DNA from: PALSA-911 sp963839645
GTDB lineage: Bacteria; Pseudomonadota; Alphaproteobacteria; Acetobacterales; Acetobacteraceae
Length of the DNA stretch: 64,000 bases
Reading direction: 5' to 3'
Assembly: GCA_963839645.1 (NCBI GenBank)
Contig: CAWIVZ010000002.1
Location: forward strand, 248,001 to 312,000
Made by a program: the position numbers and the translations under genes
Notes under the pieces: generated by a model
Databases searched by the model: none
Told to the model about the DNA's origin: nothing
The model's input: only the letters and a program-made list of their open reading frames with translations
Shown: positions 31,154 through 39,853 of the stretch, piece by piece
Position numbering within the stretch: position 1 is the first letter of the stretch
Layout of the letters: every line of letters starts with the position of its first letter

Positions 31154-32483
31154 GTGACCGTATATCACGGCTACATTCCGTCCGGTGGCCAACTGATTTG
31201 CTGGCGATTACGTCACATCCCGGATGGTTTATATTATGGTTTCCTGGACACCACTGGCGCGTATTCGGGCACGCCAGGGATATTTCTTGTGGCGCCCGGG
31301 TCAAACCCTACAGTCGCACCTGTCGTAAGCAGTTGCATTTACTGTTCCTATCCGGTCACGACCACGCCGTTCGCCAATCTTGGCGGCTTTTTTGCCCAGA
31401 TGGGCACGGACGGCAATCTTGTCGTCTATTCTTCGGCGACCGGAAAGGACCAGGGCGTGGTCGTTCCTGTCTCGAGTTCCATGACGGGACAGAGCCCCGC
31501 CGCGCCGCCGTACTACGCCACGATCCAGGACAATCCGTCGCATGGGAACGATGGCGGAAGTTTCATCGTATACCAGGGCAACTATCCCGACCAGACCAAC
31601 CCGCTGATACTGGATGCGCAGAACATCGTCGGCTCGATGACCAGCATCACCCTGTCAGGCGGCGCGTCGGGAACCGGCATCGACTATAATTTCGGCGCGG
31701 CGACGGTGGGAAAGGTGCTTGCCGTATCCTCGCAGAACACGCCCATCACGAATTACACCTCGCAGACCCAGCAATTCAACGTCAACCTGTCGCTGAGCTA
31801 CACGGACACATCGTCCTTCAACTTCCAGGTCTCGGATGCCACCGGGGTCTCGATCAGTTCTTCGGTGTCGGTCGGGGTTCCCGGCGTTGTCGGGAGCAGC
31901 CTTCAGTTTGGTGTGACGAGTTCCACGACGATCAGCAAAGGCCAGACGACGACCACGTCGAACAGCACCTCGTTTCAAGTGGGCGTGCGGCCCAATGTTC
32001 CCCCCGGCTATACCGTATGACGCCTATCTCACCGGGGAGGACGTCTCCTTCGACGTTCCCTATACCTGGACCGGCGTGGCTACATACGCAGGCGGCGCGA
32101 GCGCGAGGGTGAGCGGAACGGGCATCTACAAAGGTGACGTTACCGGATACCTGCACGCAATCATTTATTGCGCGAATGCGCCCCCGGGCGCCCCCGCATG
32201 CCCATCCATTCCGATCAGCGACACACCGCTCTCCGCCATGGCGGAGCCCAGCACCGCGATGATCCTGCCGATCGCCCTGCTCGGCGCGGTGGTCGCCCGA
32301 CGCTGGCAGCCCAACGCTGGCACGCCCGGCGATGAATTCGTTCGGGCCTTCCCTCAGGCCGGCATGATATCCGGGCGGTCCTTCGGGAATTGGGCAATCA
32401 CCGCGGGGTCCAGATTGAAGGTGGCTGCGACGATTTCGGGCGGTGTATGCGCCAGCCAGTCCGACAGCGAGACTTCTTCGTAG
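31154..32483 (+). pseudogene. Aerolysin/ETX-MTX2-type pore-forming protein with lectin-like N-terminus, frameshifted
   Basis: A GTG at 31154 follows GGGGA by six bases (a TTG sits just before it). The N-terminal 100 residues contain MGTDGNLVVYSS, resembling the bulb-lectin QxDxNxVxY motif. Then comes a Ser/Thr-rich beta region with alternating polarity (SLSYTDTSSFNFQVSDATGV, SISSSVSVGVPGV, FGVTSSTTISKGQTTTTSN) and SFQVGVRPNVPPGYTV, the insertion-loop and 'PPG' pattern of aerolysin-fold toxins. One slip near 32015 breaks the frame. It resumes as YDAYLTGEDVSFDVPYTW and VSGTGIYKGDVTGYLHAII, again family-typical, then AEPSTAMILPIALLGAVVARR, a PEP-CTERM-like tail. The open frame runs to 32483, overlapping the convergent oxdC end, so a further slip and a stop at 32333-32335 is possible. 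No leader peptide is visible. AT-richer than its neighbours. Confidence 0.72.
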
Positions 32484-33606
32484 CGGTCCGACCGGAACAG
32501 CGCCAGGAAACCAGATCGGTCGATCCGGTGTTCTCGACGTAATGGCCCAGACCCTTTTTGACGTAGCCGATATCGCCTGGATGGAAGTTGGCAGTGGTGG
32601 CCGATGGCCCGGCATTGAACACGGTCATCCGCGCCGTGCCTTTCATATAGTATTGCCACTCGTCGGCATTCGGGTGCCAGTGCATCGTGCGCAGGCCGCC
32701 GGGCTTTACCGTCACCAGGCCGGCCGCGATGGTCTTGGAGATCTGGAAGTTGGTGCTGTCCGCGATCTGAACGTGCCCGCTTTGCGTGACGTTGGATGGC
32801 GCCAGCGCGGATAGCGAGAACACGAACGGCAAGTCCGGTGAGCCGGCCCTGGATGCCACGGCCGCCTGCGCCTCGGCCAGCGGTCCCGGGACCTTGCCCT
32901 GGAAGATCCACCGGTTCTGCAGAGGAATATTCCGGAACGCCTCGGCCGGCACGCCGAAGTTCTTGGCCAGGATATCGGGCGGGGTGTGCGCCAGCCAGTC
33001 GGTCGCCATCAGGGTATTGAATTCCGAGGAGACGCCGTTATCGAAGGCCAGGACGAATTCCGCCCCATCGGGTCCCAACCCCTGCAGCGAGTGCGGCAGG
33101 CCAGGGGGGAAATACCAGAGATCGCCTTCCTGAACGTCCCTGACGGACGGGCGCCCCTTGGCATCGAGCACCGTGATGCGGCAATGGCCGTAGGTCATGA
33201 TCGCCCACTCGGCCTGCTGGTGCCAATGGAGTTCGCGCATACCGCCTGCCGACAGCCGCATGTTCACGCCGGAGATCTCGGACGAGATCGCGAAATCGGC
33301 CTGCGTGACCTGCCGGCCCCAGCCGCCATCCTGAATGCGCCTTGGGGCCAGGTTGAACGAGGCCCAGAATTGCGGCGAACTGCCGATGTCGGTGGCCGGC
33401 GGATCGACGAACGCCGGCATGGTGTTGGCGATCGTGGCATCATGGGGGCCGGGGATGGTCAGCGCGTTCGGTTCGGTCACGTTGACCGAGCCTTCCGGCG
33501 GCAGGTCGGGATTGCCGAAGGAGGCCGCGTGCGCCACGCCAGCCGCCATCACGGCGCCGCCAGCCGCGGACTTGGCCAGTATATTACGCCGTGATAATGG
33601 TTTCAT
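32354..33606 (-). pseudogene. oxdC: Oxalate decarboxylase (bicupin), Tat-exported, one frameshift
   Basis: ATG 33606 (a second ATG precedes it directly) after a GGGGG tract. Residues 4-12 (LSRRNILAK) plus a hydrophobic stretch ending VAHA form a twin-arginine leader. Two cupins follow. Site 1 is GGMRELHWHQQAEWA with LPHSLQG; site 2 is GGLRTMHWHPNADEWQYY with GHYVEN, giving both His-His-Glu-His Mn sites. The lid reads SEFNT where Bacillus OxdC has SENST, keeping the catalytic Glu that favours decarboxylation over oxidation. A slip near 32510 precedes FLALFRSDRYEEVSLSDWLA, which completes the family C-terminus (about 417 residues). It converts oxalate to formate and CO2, presumably in the periplasm. 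Confidence 0.92.
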
Positions 33607-33762
33607 CATACCCCCGAAAATCCAACGAACAATGTGCCGACCAACAATTCCGCAGCGATGGAACCGAACCCGGCCAATCGGTTGCGCGACCGGACGGATC
33701 GAGAGATGGTATCGCAAGATGCGGGGCCGCCGCCAAGGGCAAAAGAATTATCGGTGCCGGAA

Positions 33763-34716
33763 TCAGGCGCGCGGATCGGTTCGTCCGGTGACATCGCCGA
33801 CGTGCCGGCGCGCCGCCGCCCGCACACGCTCCCGGTGCGCCGTATACAACCCGCTGGCAATGATGATCGCCGCCCCGGTCAGGGTCCACCGGTCCGGCAC
33901 GTTGGCGAAAACCAGAAACCCCATCAGCGCCGACCACAGCAGCTGGATGTAGGAAAACGGCGCCAGCACCGAGGCCGGCGCCTGGCGATGCGCCAGCACC
34001 ACCAGCCATTGCCCGGCGGAGGCCAGGCAGCCCAGCACGAGGGTCAACCCGAACTGGGCCAGGGTCGGCCATACATGGTGGAACGGCAGCAGGCAGCTCA
34101 GCACAGCCGTCCCCACGCCGGCCGACCATAGCAGCGTCGTCGCCGGGCGCTCGGTGCCGGACATCTTGCGCGTGATGATCAGGCCGAGCGACCAGCAGAG
34201 CGCCGAGGCCACGCCGAACAGCGCCGCCGGCTGGAAGCCCCCGGTTGCCGGGCGCACCACCACCAGCACGCCGATCAGCCCGACCGCGACGGCGGCCCAG
34301 CGGCGCATGCCGACCACCTCCCCCAGCAGGGGAATGGACAGCACGGTGATCATCAAGGGAGACACGAAGCTGATCGCGGTCGCCTGCGCCATGTCCATCG
34401 ACCGCACGCCGGTGATGAACAGCAGCGTGGACCCGACCAGGCATAGCCCGCGCGCCACCTGCATCCGCCAGCTTCGTACCGCCAGCGCCCGCGTCCGGTC
34501 GCCGGGGCTGGCGCGCCAGGCCAGGCTGGCGGCGAAACCTACGAAGATCACGTAGCGTATCCAGGCGATCTCGACGATCGGCAGCTGGGTGCTCAGGAAC
34601 TTGGCGATGGTATCGGCCACCGAGAACAGCGCCGTCGCCGACAGCGACAGCGCGATCCCGCGCAGCGCGTCCTCCTGAACAGGCTGCTCCCCGGATGGCG
34701 ACGGGGTCGTGGTCAA
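33763..34716 (-). CDS. EamA/DMT-superfamily permease
   Basis: 317 residues, ten hydrophobic segments in two EamA halves (about 20-150 and 165-295), with family features such as FSVADTIAKFLS, LLGEVVGMRRWAAVAVGLIG and SYIQLLWSALMGFLVF. The frame starts with TTG at 34716; no ATG occurs before the first membrane span, so a non-ATG start is required. The substrate is unknown. It sits between oxdC and an SDR gene, all on the minus strand, but with gaps above 40 bases and no clear functional link. Confidence 0.88.
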   Translation of the reverse strand: MTTTPSPSGEQPVQEDALRGIALSLSATALFSVADTIAKFLSTQLPIVEIAWIRYVIFVGFAASLAWRASPGDRTRALAVRSWRMQVARGLCLVGSTLLFITGVRSMDMAQATAISFVSPLMITVLSIPLLGEVVGMRRWAAVAVGLIGVLVVVRPATGGFQPAALFGVASALCWSLGLIITRKMSGTERPATTLLWSAGVGTAVLSCLLPFHHVWPTLAQFGLTLVLGCLASAGQWLVVLAHRQAPASVLAPFSYIQLLWSALMGFLVFANVPDRWTLTGAAIIIASGLYTAHRERVRAAARRHVGDVTGRTDPRA

Positions 34717-34759
34717 GCAAGTTCCGGGGGCAATGCCCCCGGATAGAAAAGAGGTCGGA

Positions 34760-35671
34760 CTATTTGAGTTTTCCCATCGCGCGCAGCCGGGCCTCCAGCC
34801 GCTGCAGGCTCATACCATGCGGCTGGGGTGTGCCGATATCCATGATCTTGTCGAAACTCTCCTCGAACATTTCCGGCGTGACGGGCTTGTCCGGATCGAA
34901 CTGCACGCCCTCGCTCTGGATGTATTTCACCCGGCTGAAGCTGCCGGCCGTCGCGGAGATGATCTCGCCGGACATCGTGCAATGATCGCTGCACATGTAG
35001 GCCACCGCCGGGGACACCAGTTCCGGACGCATGAAGTTCAGCACCCATTCCGGCAGCAGCGCCTCGGTCATGCGGGTGCGGGCCGACGGGGAGATGGCGT
35101 TCAGCATGATGTTGTATTTGGCGCCCTCGGTGCGCAGCACGTTGATAAAGCCGTTCAGCGCCATCTTCGCCGCGCCATAGTTAGCCTGGCCGAAATTGCC
35201 GACCGTGCCGGAACCGGACGTGGTGACGACGACGCGGCCATATTTCTGCTCGCGCATGATCGGCCAGGCGGCCTTGGTGCAATAGACGCTGCCCATCAGA
35301 TGGACCTGCATCACGAACTCGAAATCCTCCATCGACATGTTGTTGAACGCCTTGTCGCGCAGCACGCCGGCGTTCGCCACCAGGATGTCCAGACGGCCGA
35401 AATTCTTCACCGCCGTGTCGACGATGCTCTGCGCCGCCTTCTCGTCGGCGACCGAGGCGTAGCTCGCCACTGCCTGGCCGCCGGCGGCCTTGATCTCCGC
35501 CACCACGGCGTCGGCCACGGCGTTGGCGCCGCCGACACCCTCGACCGATCCGCCCGGATCGTTCACCACCACCTTGGCGCCGCGGCTGGCGAGCAGCAGA
35601 GCGTGTTGACGGCCAAGCCCGGCGCCGGCGCCGGTGACGATGGCAACGCGATCATCGAAACGGATGGTCAT
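34760..35671 (-). CDS. Short-chain dehydrogenase/reductase, MFE-2 (3R-hydroxyacyl-CoA dehydrogenase)-like
   Basis: 303 residues; ATG 35671 with AAGGAGGG eight bases upstream. Cofactor motif TGAGAGLGR at 13-21, NDPGGS (NAD-type acidic residue after beta-2), NAGVLRDKAFNNMS, catalytic Ser in VVTTSGSGT and YGAAK. The segments NDPGG and NAGVLRDKAF are typical of the dehydrogenase domain of peroxisomal multifunctional enzyme type 2 and its bacterial relatives. With the enoyl-CoA hydratase encoded 91 bases upstream it could form a beta-oxidation-type pair. Confidence 0.92.
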   Translation of the reverse strand: MTIRFDDRVAIVTGAGAGLGRQHALLLASRGAKVVVNDPGGSVEGVGGANAVADAVVAEIKAAGGQAVASYASVADEKAAQSIVDTAVKNFGRLDILVANAGVLRDKAFNNMSMEDFEFVMQVHLMGSVYCTKAAWPIMREQKYGRVVVTTSGSGTVGNFGQANYGAAKMALNGFINVLRTEGAKYNIMLNAISPSARTRMTEALLPEWVLNFMRPELVSPAVAYMCSDHCTMSGEIISATAGSFSRVKYIQSEGVQFDPDKPVTPEMFEESFDKIMDIGTPQPHGMSLQRLEARLRAMGKLK

Positions 35672-35761
35672 GGATGGTTCCCTCCTTTGGCCGCGCGCAC
35701 GGATCTGGCGCGGTTCAGGAGAGATCGTATCCCCGTCGATGCAACGCGCAACCCCAGCCCA

Positions 35762-36616
35762 TCAGTCCGGGTCGCGGCCCCGCACGTTCACGTAGCCCTT
35801 GCCGAACAGCGAATCGCGCTTGGTGAAGGCGGATTTCACCCCTTCCTCGCGCATCGTCTTCTTGAACGCGCGCGCCATCGGGGCGTTGTGGCCGCGGGCG
35901 TCCACCTCGGCGGCGATGCGCTGGATGGTACGGGCACCCATCAGTTCGAGGCCGAGATTGACCAGCCGCTTGTTGGCCGACAGCAGATGCGGATCGACCA
36001 GGCCCATGCGGTCGGCCAGGCGCATCACCTCCTCGGCCAACTGGTCGGCGGGGAAGCATTTCAGCGCGATGCCGATCTCCACCGCGTCCTTGCCGGTCAC
36101 GCTGTCGCCGGTCAGCAGCAGGCGCTTCGCCCATTGCGGGCCAGCGTGGTAGAGCCACAGATGGCTCGGCGGGGTGCCCAGGTCGCGCACCGGCGGAAAG
36201 CCGATACGGGCGTCCTCGGCGACCATCACGATGTCGCACAGCAGCATCAGGTCGGTGCCGACGCCGATGCAGGTGCCGTGGATCTGCGCGATCACCGGCT
36301 TGTGCATGTCGAAGATCTGCATGCGCAGCCGCTGGCCCTGCTCCAGGCGCCAGATGTCGTCGTCTATTTCCTCGCGGCCACGATATTGCGGCCCCTTGCT
36401 GGCGCTGTATTCGGACAGATCCGCACCGGCGCAGAAATGCGGCCCGGCACCGCGCAGCACCACGCAATGCACGCCGTTATGCTCGTCGGCTTCCAGCAGG
36501 GCGGCGTGCAGTTCGCGGTGGATCTGCGCGCTGAGCGCATTGCGCCGCTCCGGCCGGTTCAGCGTGACGATCGCGGTGGTGCCCTGCACCTCATAGGTGA
36601 TCTGTTCGAATTCCAT
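35762..36616 (-). CDS. Enoyl-CoA hydratase/isomerase family (crotonase)
   Basis: 284 residues; ATG 36616 preceded by AAGGGAG. Crotonase signatures: VTLNRPERRNALSAQIHREL, the CoA-binding/oxyanion loop HFCAGADLSEYSASKG, IAQIHGTCIGVGTDLMLLCD, and AEDARIGFPPVRDLG. One expected acidic catalytic position in the second loop is Pro/Val, so hydratase activity is not assured; other crotonase chemistry is possible. It is co-directional with the SDR gene. Confidence 0.92.
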   Translation of the reverse strand: MEFEQITYEVQGTTAIVTLNRPERRNALSAQIHRELHAALLEADEHNGVHCVVLRGAGPHFCAGADLSEYSASKGPQYRGREEIDDDIWRLEQGQRLRMQIFDMHKPVIAQIHGTCIGVGTDLMLLCDIVMVAEDARIGFPPVRDLGTPPSHLWLYHAGPQWAKRLLLTGDSVTGKDAVEIGIALKCFPADQLAEEVMRLADRMGLVDPHLLSANKRLVNLGLELMGARTIQRIAAEVDARGHNAPMARAFKKTMREEGVKSAFTKRDSLFGKGYVNVRGRDPD

Positions 36617-36702
36617 TTTTCTCTCCCTTTGGCTTATCCAGGGAGCGTAACACGCTGAACGGATGCGGCCATGCCCAAGGGGTACGACATGCGGGGTACA
36701 GG

Positions 36703-37161
36703 ATGACGGAGATCTACGTGGACGGCGACGCCTGCCCGGTGCGTGAGGAGGTCTACCGCGTCGCCGAGCGGCTGGGCCTGGGTGTTTACGTCGTCTCCAA
36801 CGGCTCCCGGCCGATCCGCCCGCCGGCCAATCCCCGGATCCGCATGATCACGGTTCCGGCCGGGGCCGATATCGCCGATGACTGGATCGCCGAGCACATC
36901 ACCAAGGCGGATGTCTGCGTCACCTCCGACATTCCGCTCGCCTCCCGCTGCCTGGCCGCCGGCGCCCGCGCGCTGTCGCCATCCGGGCGGCACTGGACGG
37001 CGGACAACATCGGCAACGCGCTGGCCGGGCGCGCGGTGTCCCAGCACATGCGCGAGATCGGCATGAACACCGGCGGGCCGCCGCCGTTGACCAAGGCCGA
37101 CCGGTCGAAGTTTCTCAGTGCACTGGACACCGCGGTGCAGGCGGCGTTGCGGGCGCGGTAA
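36703..37161 (+). CDS. yaiI: UPF0178 (YaiI/YqxD) family protein
   Basis: 152 residues, intact, normal family length. It begins IYVDGDACPVREEVYRVAER, the family signature of a NYN/PIN-like fold, and continues with VPAGADIADDWIAEH, DVCVTSDIPLASRCLAAGA and NTGGPPPLTKADRSKFLSAL. The conserved Asp residues suggest nuclease-like metal binding, but no activity is established. It is divergent from the enoyl-CoA hydratase. Confidence 0.95.
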   Translation: MTEIYVDGDACPVREEVYRVAERLGLGVYVVSNGSRPIRPPANPRIRMITVPAGADIADDWIAEHITKADVCVTSDIPLASRCLAAGARALSPSGRHWTADNIGNALAGRAVSQHMREIGMNTGGPPPLTKADRSKFLSALDTAVQAALRAR

Positions 37162-37336
37162 CCGCCCATGGAGCACCCGTTACCCACGTCATTGCAGCGG
37201 TCCCATGCTCCGGTCGCGGGATCGATCGTGCCTCTGTGCAAGTGGCGAGCGATGTGGCATTCATCTTGCTCGTCTGGCACCGCGGTTTCGATTGAGCCCG
37301 CAACTATCCAAGCACGAATATGAAAGGGAGTTTTTC

Positions 37337-38098
37337 GTGGGTGCTGTTGAACTGTATCTGGATTTGCTGAAGCGTTGCATAACGAATACAATCTTCCATG
37401 ACGAGCCGAATGCCGACGATCCGGAAGAATTCCGGTTCGTTCGCGATTTTACCAAACACTATATCAAAGGCACCGCTCTTTCGATGCTGCCTTTGGCCCG
37501 GCTTAACAACATCCAGCACTGCGCCTTCGACATTCTGCGCGATGACATTCCGGGCGACTTTATCGAAGCCGGCGTATGGCGTGGCGGTTCGGCGATCTTT
37601 ATGCGCGGTATTCTCAGGGCAGCCGGGGTGACGGATCGTTCGGTCTGGGTGGCAGACAGTTTCGAGGGGTTACCGACACCGGATCCCGAGCTGTTTCCGG
37701 TCGAGGCAAAGGCGGATAAGGGGGCGATCATCAACAAGGCCTACGGCCGCTTTGCCGTCGACATGCCGACGGTGCAGCGGAATTTTCAGGCCATGGGGCT
37801 GCTGGACGACCAGGTCCGCTTCCTGAAAGGCTGGTTCAAGGACACGTTGCCCAGTGCACCCATCGCGAAGCTGTCGCTGATGCGGCTGGATGGTGACTAT
37901 TACGAATCAACCATGGACGGGCTCGTCAATCTGTATGACAAGCTTTCCCCAGGTGGCTTCGCGATCATCGATGACTATGGCGAAGATAGCTGGACCAACT
38001 GCCGCAAGGCCGTCGACGAATTTCGCCTGGACCGCAGGATTATCGAGCCGATGATCCAAGTCGACAGCAAATGCTATTACTGGCGCCGCAGCAGATGA
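37337..38098 (+). CDS. TylF/MycF-type O-methyltransferase
   Basis: 253 residues from GTG 37337, which has AAAGGGAG six bases upstream (the frame is open further 5' but composition changes). SAM-dependent methyltransferase of the macrocin O-methyltransferase family: FIEAGVWRGGSAIFMRGIL (SAM motif I), VWVADSFEGLPTPD, FLKGWFKDTLP, and LMRLDGDYYESTMDGLVNLY with the metal Asp pair and IIDDYG. Such enzymes methylate sugar hydroxyls or other acceptors in glycan and antibiotic pathways. Its stop overlaps the next start (ATGA). GC is lower than the surroundings, consistent with acquisition together with the FkbH-MBOAT region. Confidence 0.92.
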   Translation: MGAVELYLDLLKRCITNTIFHDEPNADDPEEFRFVRDFTKHYIKGTALSMLPLARLNNIQHCAFDILRDDIPGDFIEAGVWRGGSAIFMRGILRAAGVTDRSVWVADSFEGLPTPDPELFPVEAKADKGAIINKAYGRFAVDMPTVQRNFQAMGLLDDQVRFLKGWFKDTLPSAPIAKLSLMRLDGDYYESTMDGLVNLYDKLSPGGFAIIDDYGEDSWTNCRKAVDEFRLDRRIIEPMIQVDSKCYYWRRSR

Positions 38099-38511
38099 AA
38101 TTCGACCACTTGGGAATCGCCGTGGAAACGCTGGAGGCCGGACGGGAAGTGCTGGGCCGTTCCCTCGGCGTTCGGCAGTGGACCGCCATGGCCATCGATC
38201 CGGTGCAGAACGTGCATTACCAGTTCGGCCTGGACCCGTCGGGGGTTCGTTATGAACTCCTGGCCCCCCTTAATGACACCAGTCCAATCTGGCGCGCCGT
38301 CCGGACGAAGGCACGCACGCTGAACCACGTTGCCTATAGAGTGCCGCACCTGGCTGCAACCGTCGCTGATCTGGTTGCGCAGCACTGGACGGCGGTATCC
38401 ACAGCAACTTCCGCGCCAGCCTTCGACGGAGCAAATATTCAGTTTTTGCTCAATCCCCTGGGATTTGTCGTAGAGTTCATCGAAGATAATTCCACGACTG
38501 TCGAAATCTGA
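38095..38511 (+). CDS. VOC/glyoxalase-fold protein, methylmalonyl-CoA epimerase-like
   Basis: 138 residues, starting at ATG 38095 within the ATGA overlap with the methyltransferase gene. It opens FDHLGIAVETLEAG, has YELLAPLNDTSPI with a metal-type Glu, TLNHVAYRVPHLAATV with His, and ends GFVVEFIED with the last Glu, so the usual His-Glu-His-Glu metal set can be placed. It resembles methylmalonyl-CoA epimerases but without other genes of that pathway. Being translationally coupled to a TylF-type methyltransferase suggests a shared substrate. Confidence 0.85.
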   Translation: MKFDHLGIAVETLEAGREVLGRSLGVRQWTAMAIDPVQNVHYQFGLDPSGVRYELLAPLNDTSPIWRAVRTKARTLNHVAYRVPHLAATVADLVAQHWTAVSTATSAPAFDGANIQFLLNPLGFVVEFIEDNSTTVEI

Positions 38512-38564
38512 TCACCCTGATCTCAATACCCGGACCGACCAGATGGCCTCGGTCGTTCTGCTGT

Positions 38565-39848
38565 TCAGGGTAACGACTTGGTTACGGGCTTATCACAAAA
38601 AGCCGGTGTCGTGGCACATAAATTCTGGCGGAGCGGGTAATAAATGCCGTCGATACGCTGAACCACTTCAGGATTGGCATCGACAAAAATCCGCAATTGC
38701 GCATCGAACCGACGTTGAACGGCTTCCAGATTGGACCTATCCAGCAAATCCCCGAACGATTTGTCCCCGCCGCCCAGCATGCGGGCGATGAGTTGCTCCC
38801 CCAAAGCCGGCTTGAAGTGGTTAGTCTCCCAGAACCACATAAGTTGCGTGTGATTGCCACGCGGAGGGACCGGTTCCGTTTGATAGTGGGTAAAACCACT
38901 GAAATCCCACAACGATACGTGGATACCGGCGCGACTGGCCTGATCGACGATCTGAACGATTTGTTCCCGCCAACGATCGAAGGTTCCTGCGGCACCCAGC
39001 CTGCGGTAGATCTCGATATCATCACCAGAGTTCGGGTAGATGAACACCACAAATTCGACGTCTCGGCCGGGAGCGAGGGCAAGCATATCAGCGAGAGGGC
39101 TGACATCGAAAGCCTGTTGCTTGGACCACCGAAGCAATTGCGCAATCTTGTTCTCGTCTTTCTGCAGGAACAGGTCCATGGCACCCTCCGCCTGTGTCCC
39201 GTTGACGAAATCCATTCCGTTGTCAAATCCGAGTGGCGACATCCGTTTCTGTGAGCTATCGCCTTGGTGAAATAGGGTTTTGAATGTGTCCGTCAGCGCA
39301 CTGATGGAGAAAAGCGCCGTCACAGTGTCGTCCCAGCGGGCTCGCCGTTGGCGGGGGTTCGGCTCGCCGGTTCGTGTAACAGCTAGGCGATCCCTTTCGG
39401 GATCGGGCGCAAGCGCGGCTTGTCGCGATGAACCAGACTTCCCCGGCATCACGAAGCAATCATCTAGACCTATACCAATAAACACCCGCTTTGGACGCGT
39501 GACCTCCAGCGCGTGGCGCAGCAGGTTCGCCTGATCCGCAATCCCGGCCCCCGGGACGCCAAGGTTGAATACGGGCCGCAAATCGGCAGGCCATTCTGGA
39601 CTTTCGGGATTCAGGCCTATGTCGACACGAGAAGCGCCGATGAGCAGGGTATTCGGGTTCGAGCGTTCCAGAAGGTAGACCTTGGACAGAGAGGGATGGT
39701 CGGTCGGGCCCGGCTTATTCAGATCAATTCCGGGAAACCGCGTGCCAAACACGGCGTAGGGATCGACGACCCAATTCAATGCGGCCGTGCCCAGCAAGGC
39801 CGCCAGGAAGCAAATGATCCCAATCGTCATGAACCGTCGCGGCGTCAT
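38565..39848 (-). CDS. SGNH-like membrane-anchored partner of MBOAT acyltransferase
   Basis: 427 residues from ATG 39848 (a TTG at 39866 would overlap the MBOAT stop). One N-terminal membrane span (about 8-28) is followed by an exported domain. LLIGASRVDIGLNP and VFNLGVPGAG resemble the first blocks of SGNH/AlgJ-DltD-like proteins; later VFIYPNSGDD and DFSGFTHY are present, but I cannot place a full catalytic triad. It is five bases downstream of the MBOAT stop and probably acts with it on an extracytoplasmic acceptor. The frame is intact. Confidence 0.75.
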   Translation of the reverse strand: MTPRRFMTIGIICFLAALLGTAALNWVVDPYAVFGTRFPGIDLNKPGPTDHPSLSKVYLLERSNPNTLLIGASRVDIGLNPESPEWPADLRPVFNLGVPGAGIADQANLLRHALEVTRPKRVFIGIGLDDCFVMPGKSGSSRQAALAPDPERDRLAVTRTGEPNPRQRRARWDDTVTALFSISALTDTFKTLFHQGDSSQKRMSPLGFDNGMDFVNGTQAEGAMDLFLQKDENKIAQLLRWSKQQAFDVSPLADMLALAPGRDVEFVVFIYPNSGDDIEIYRRLGAAGTFDRWREQIVQIVDQASRAGIHVSLWDFSGFTHYQTEPVPPRGNHTQLMWFWETNHFKPALGEQLIARMLGGGDKSFGDLLDRSNLEAVQRRFDAQLRIFVDANPEVVQRIDGIYYPLRQNLCATTPAFCDKPVTKSLP

Positions 39849-39853
39849 GGCGC

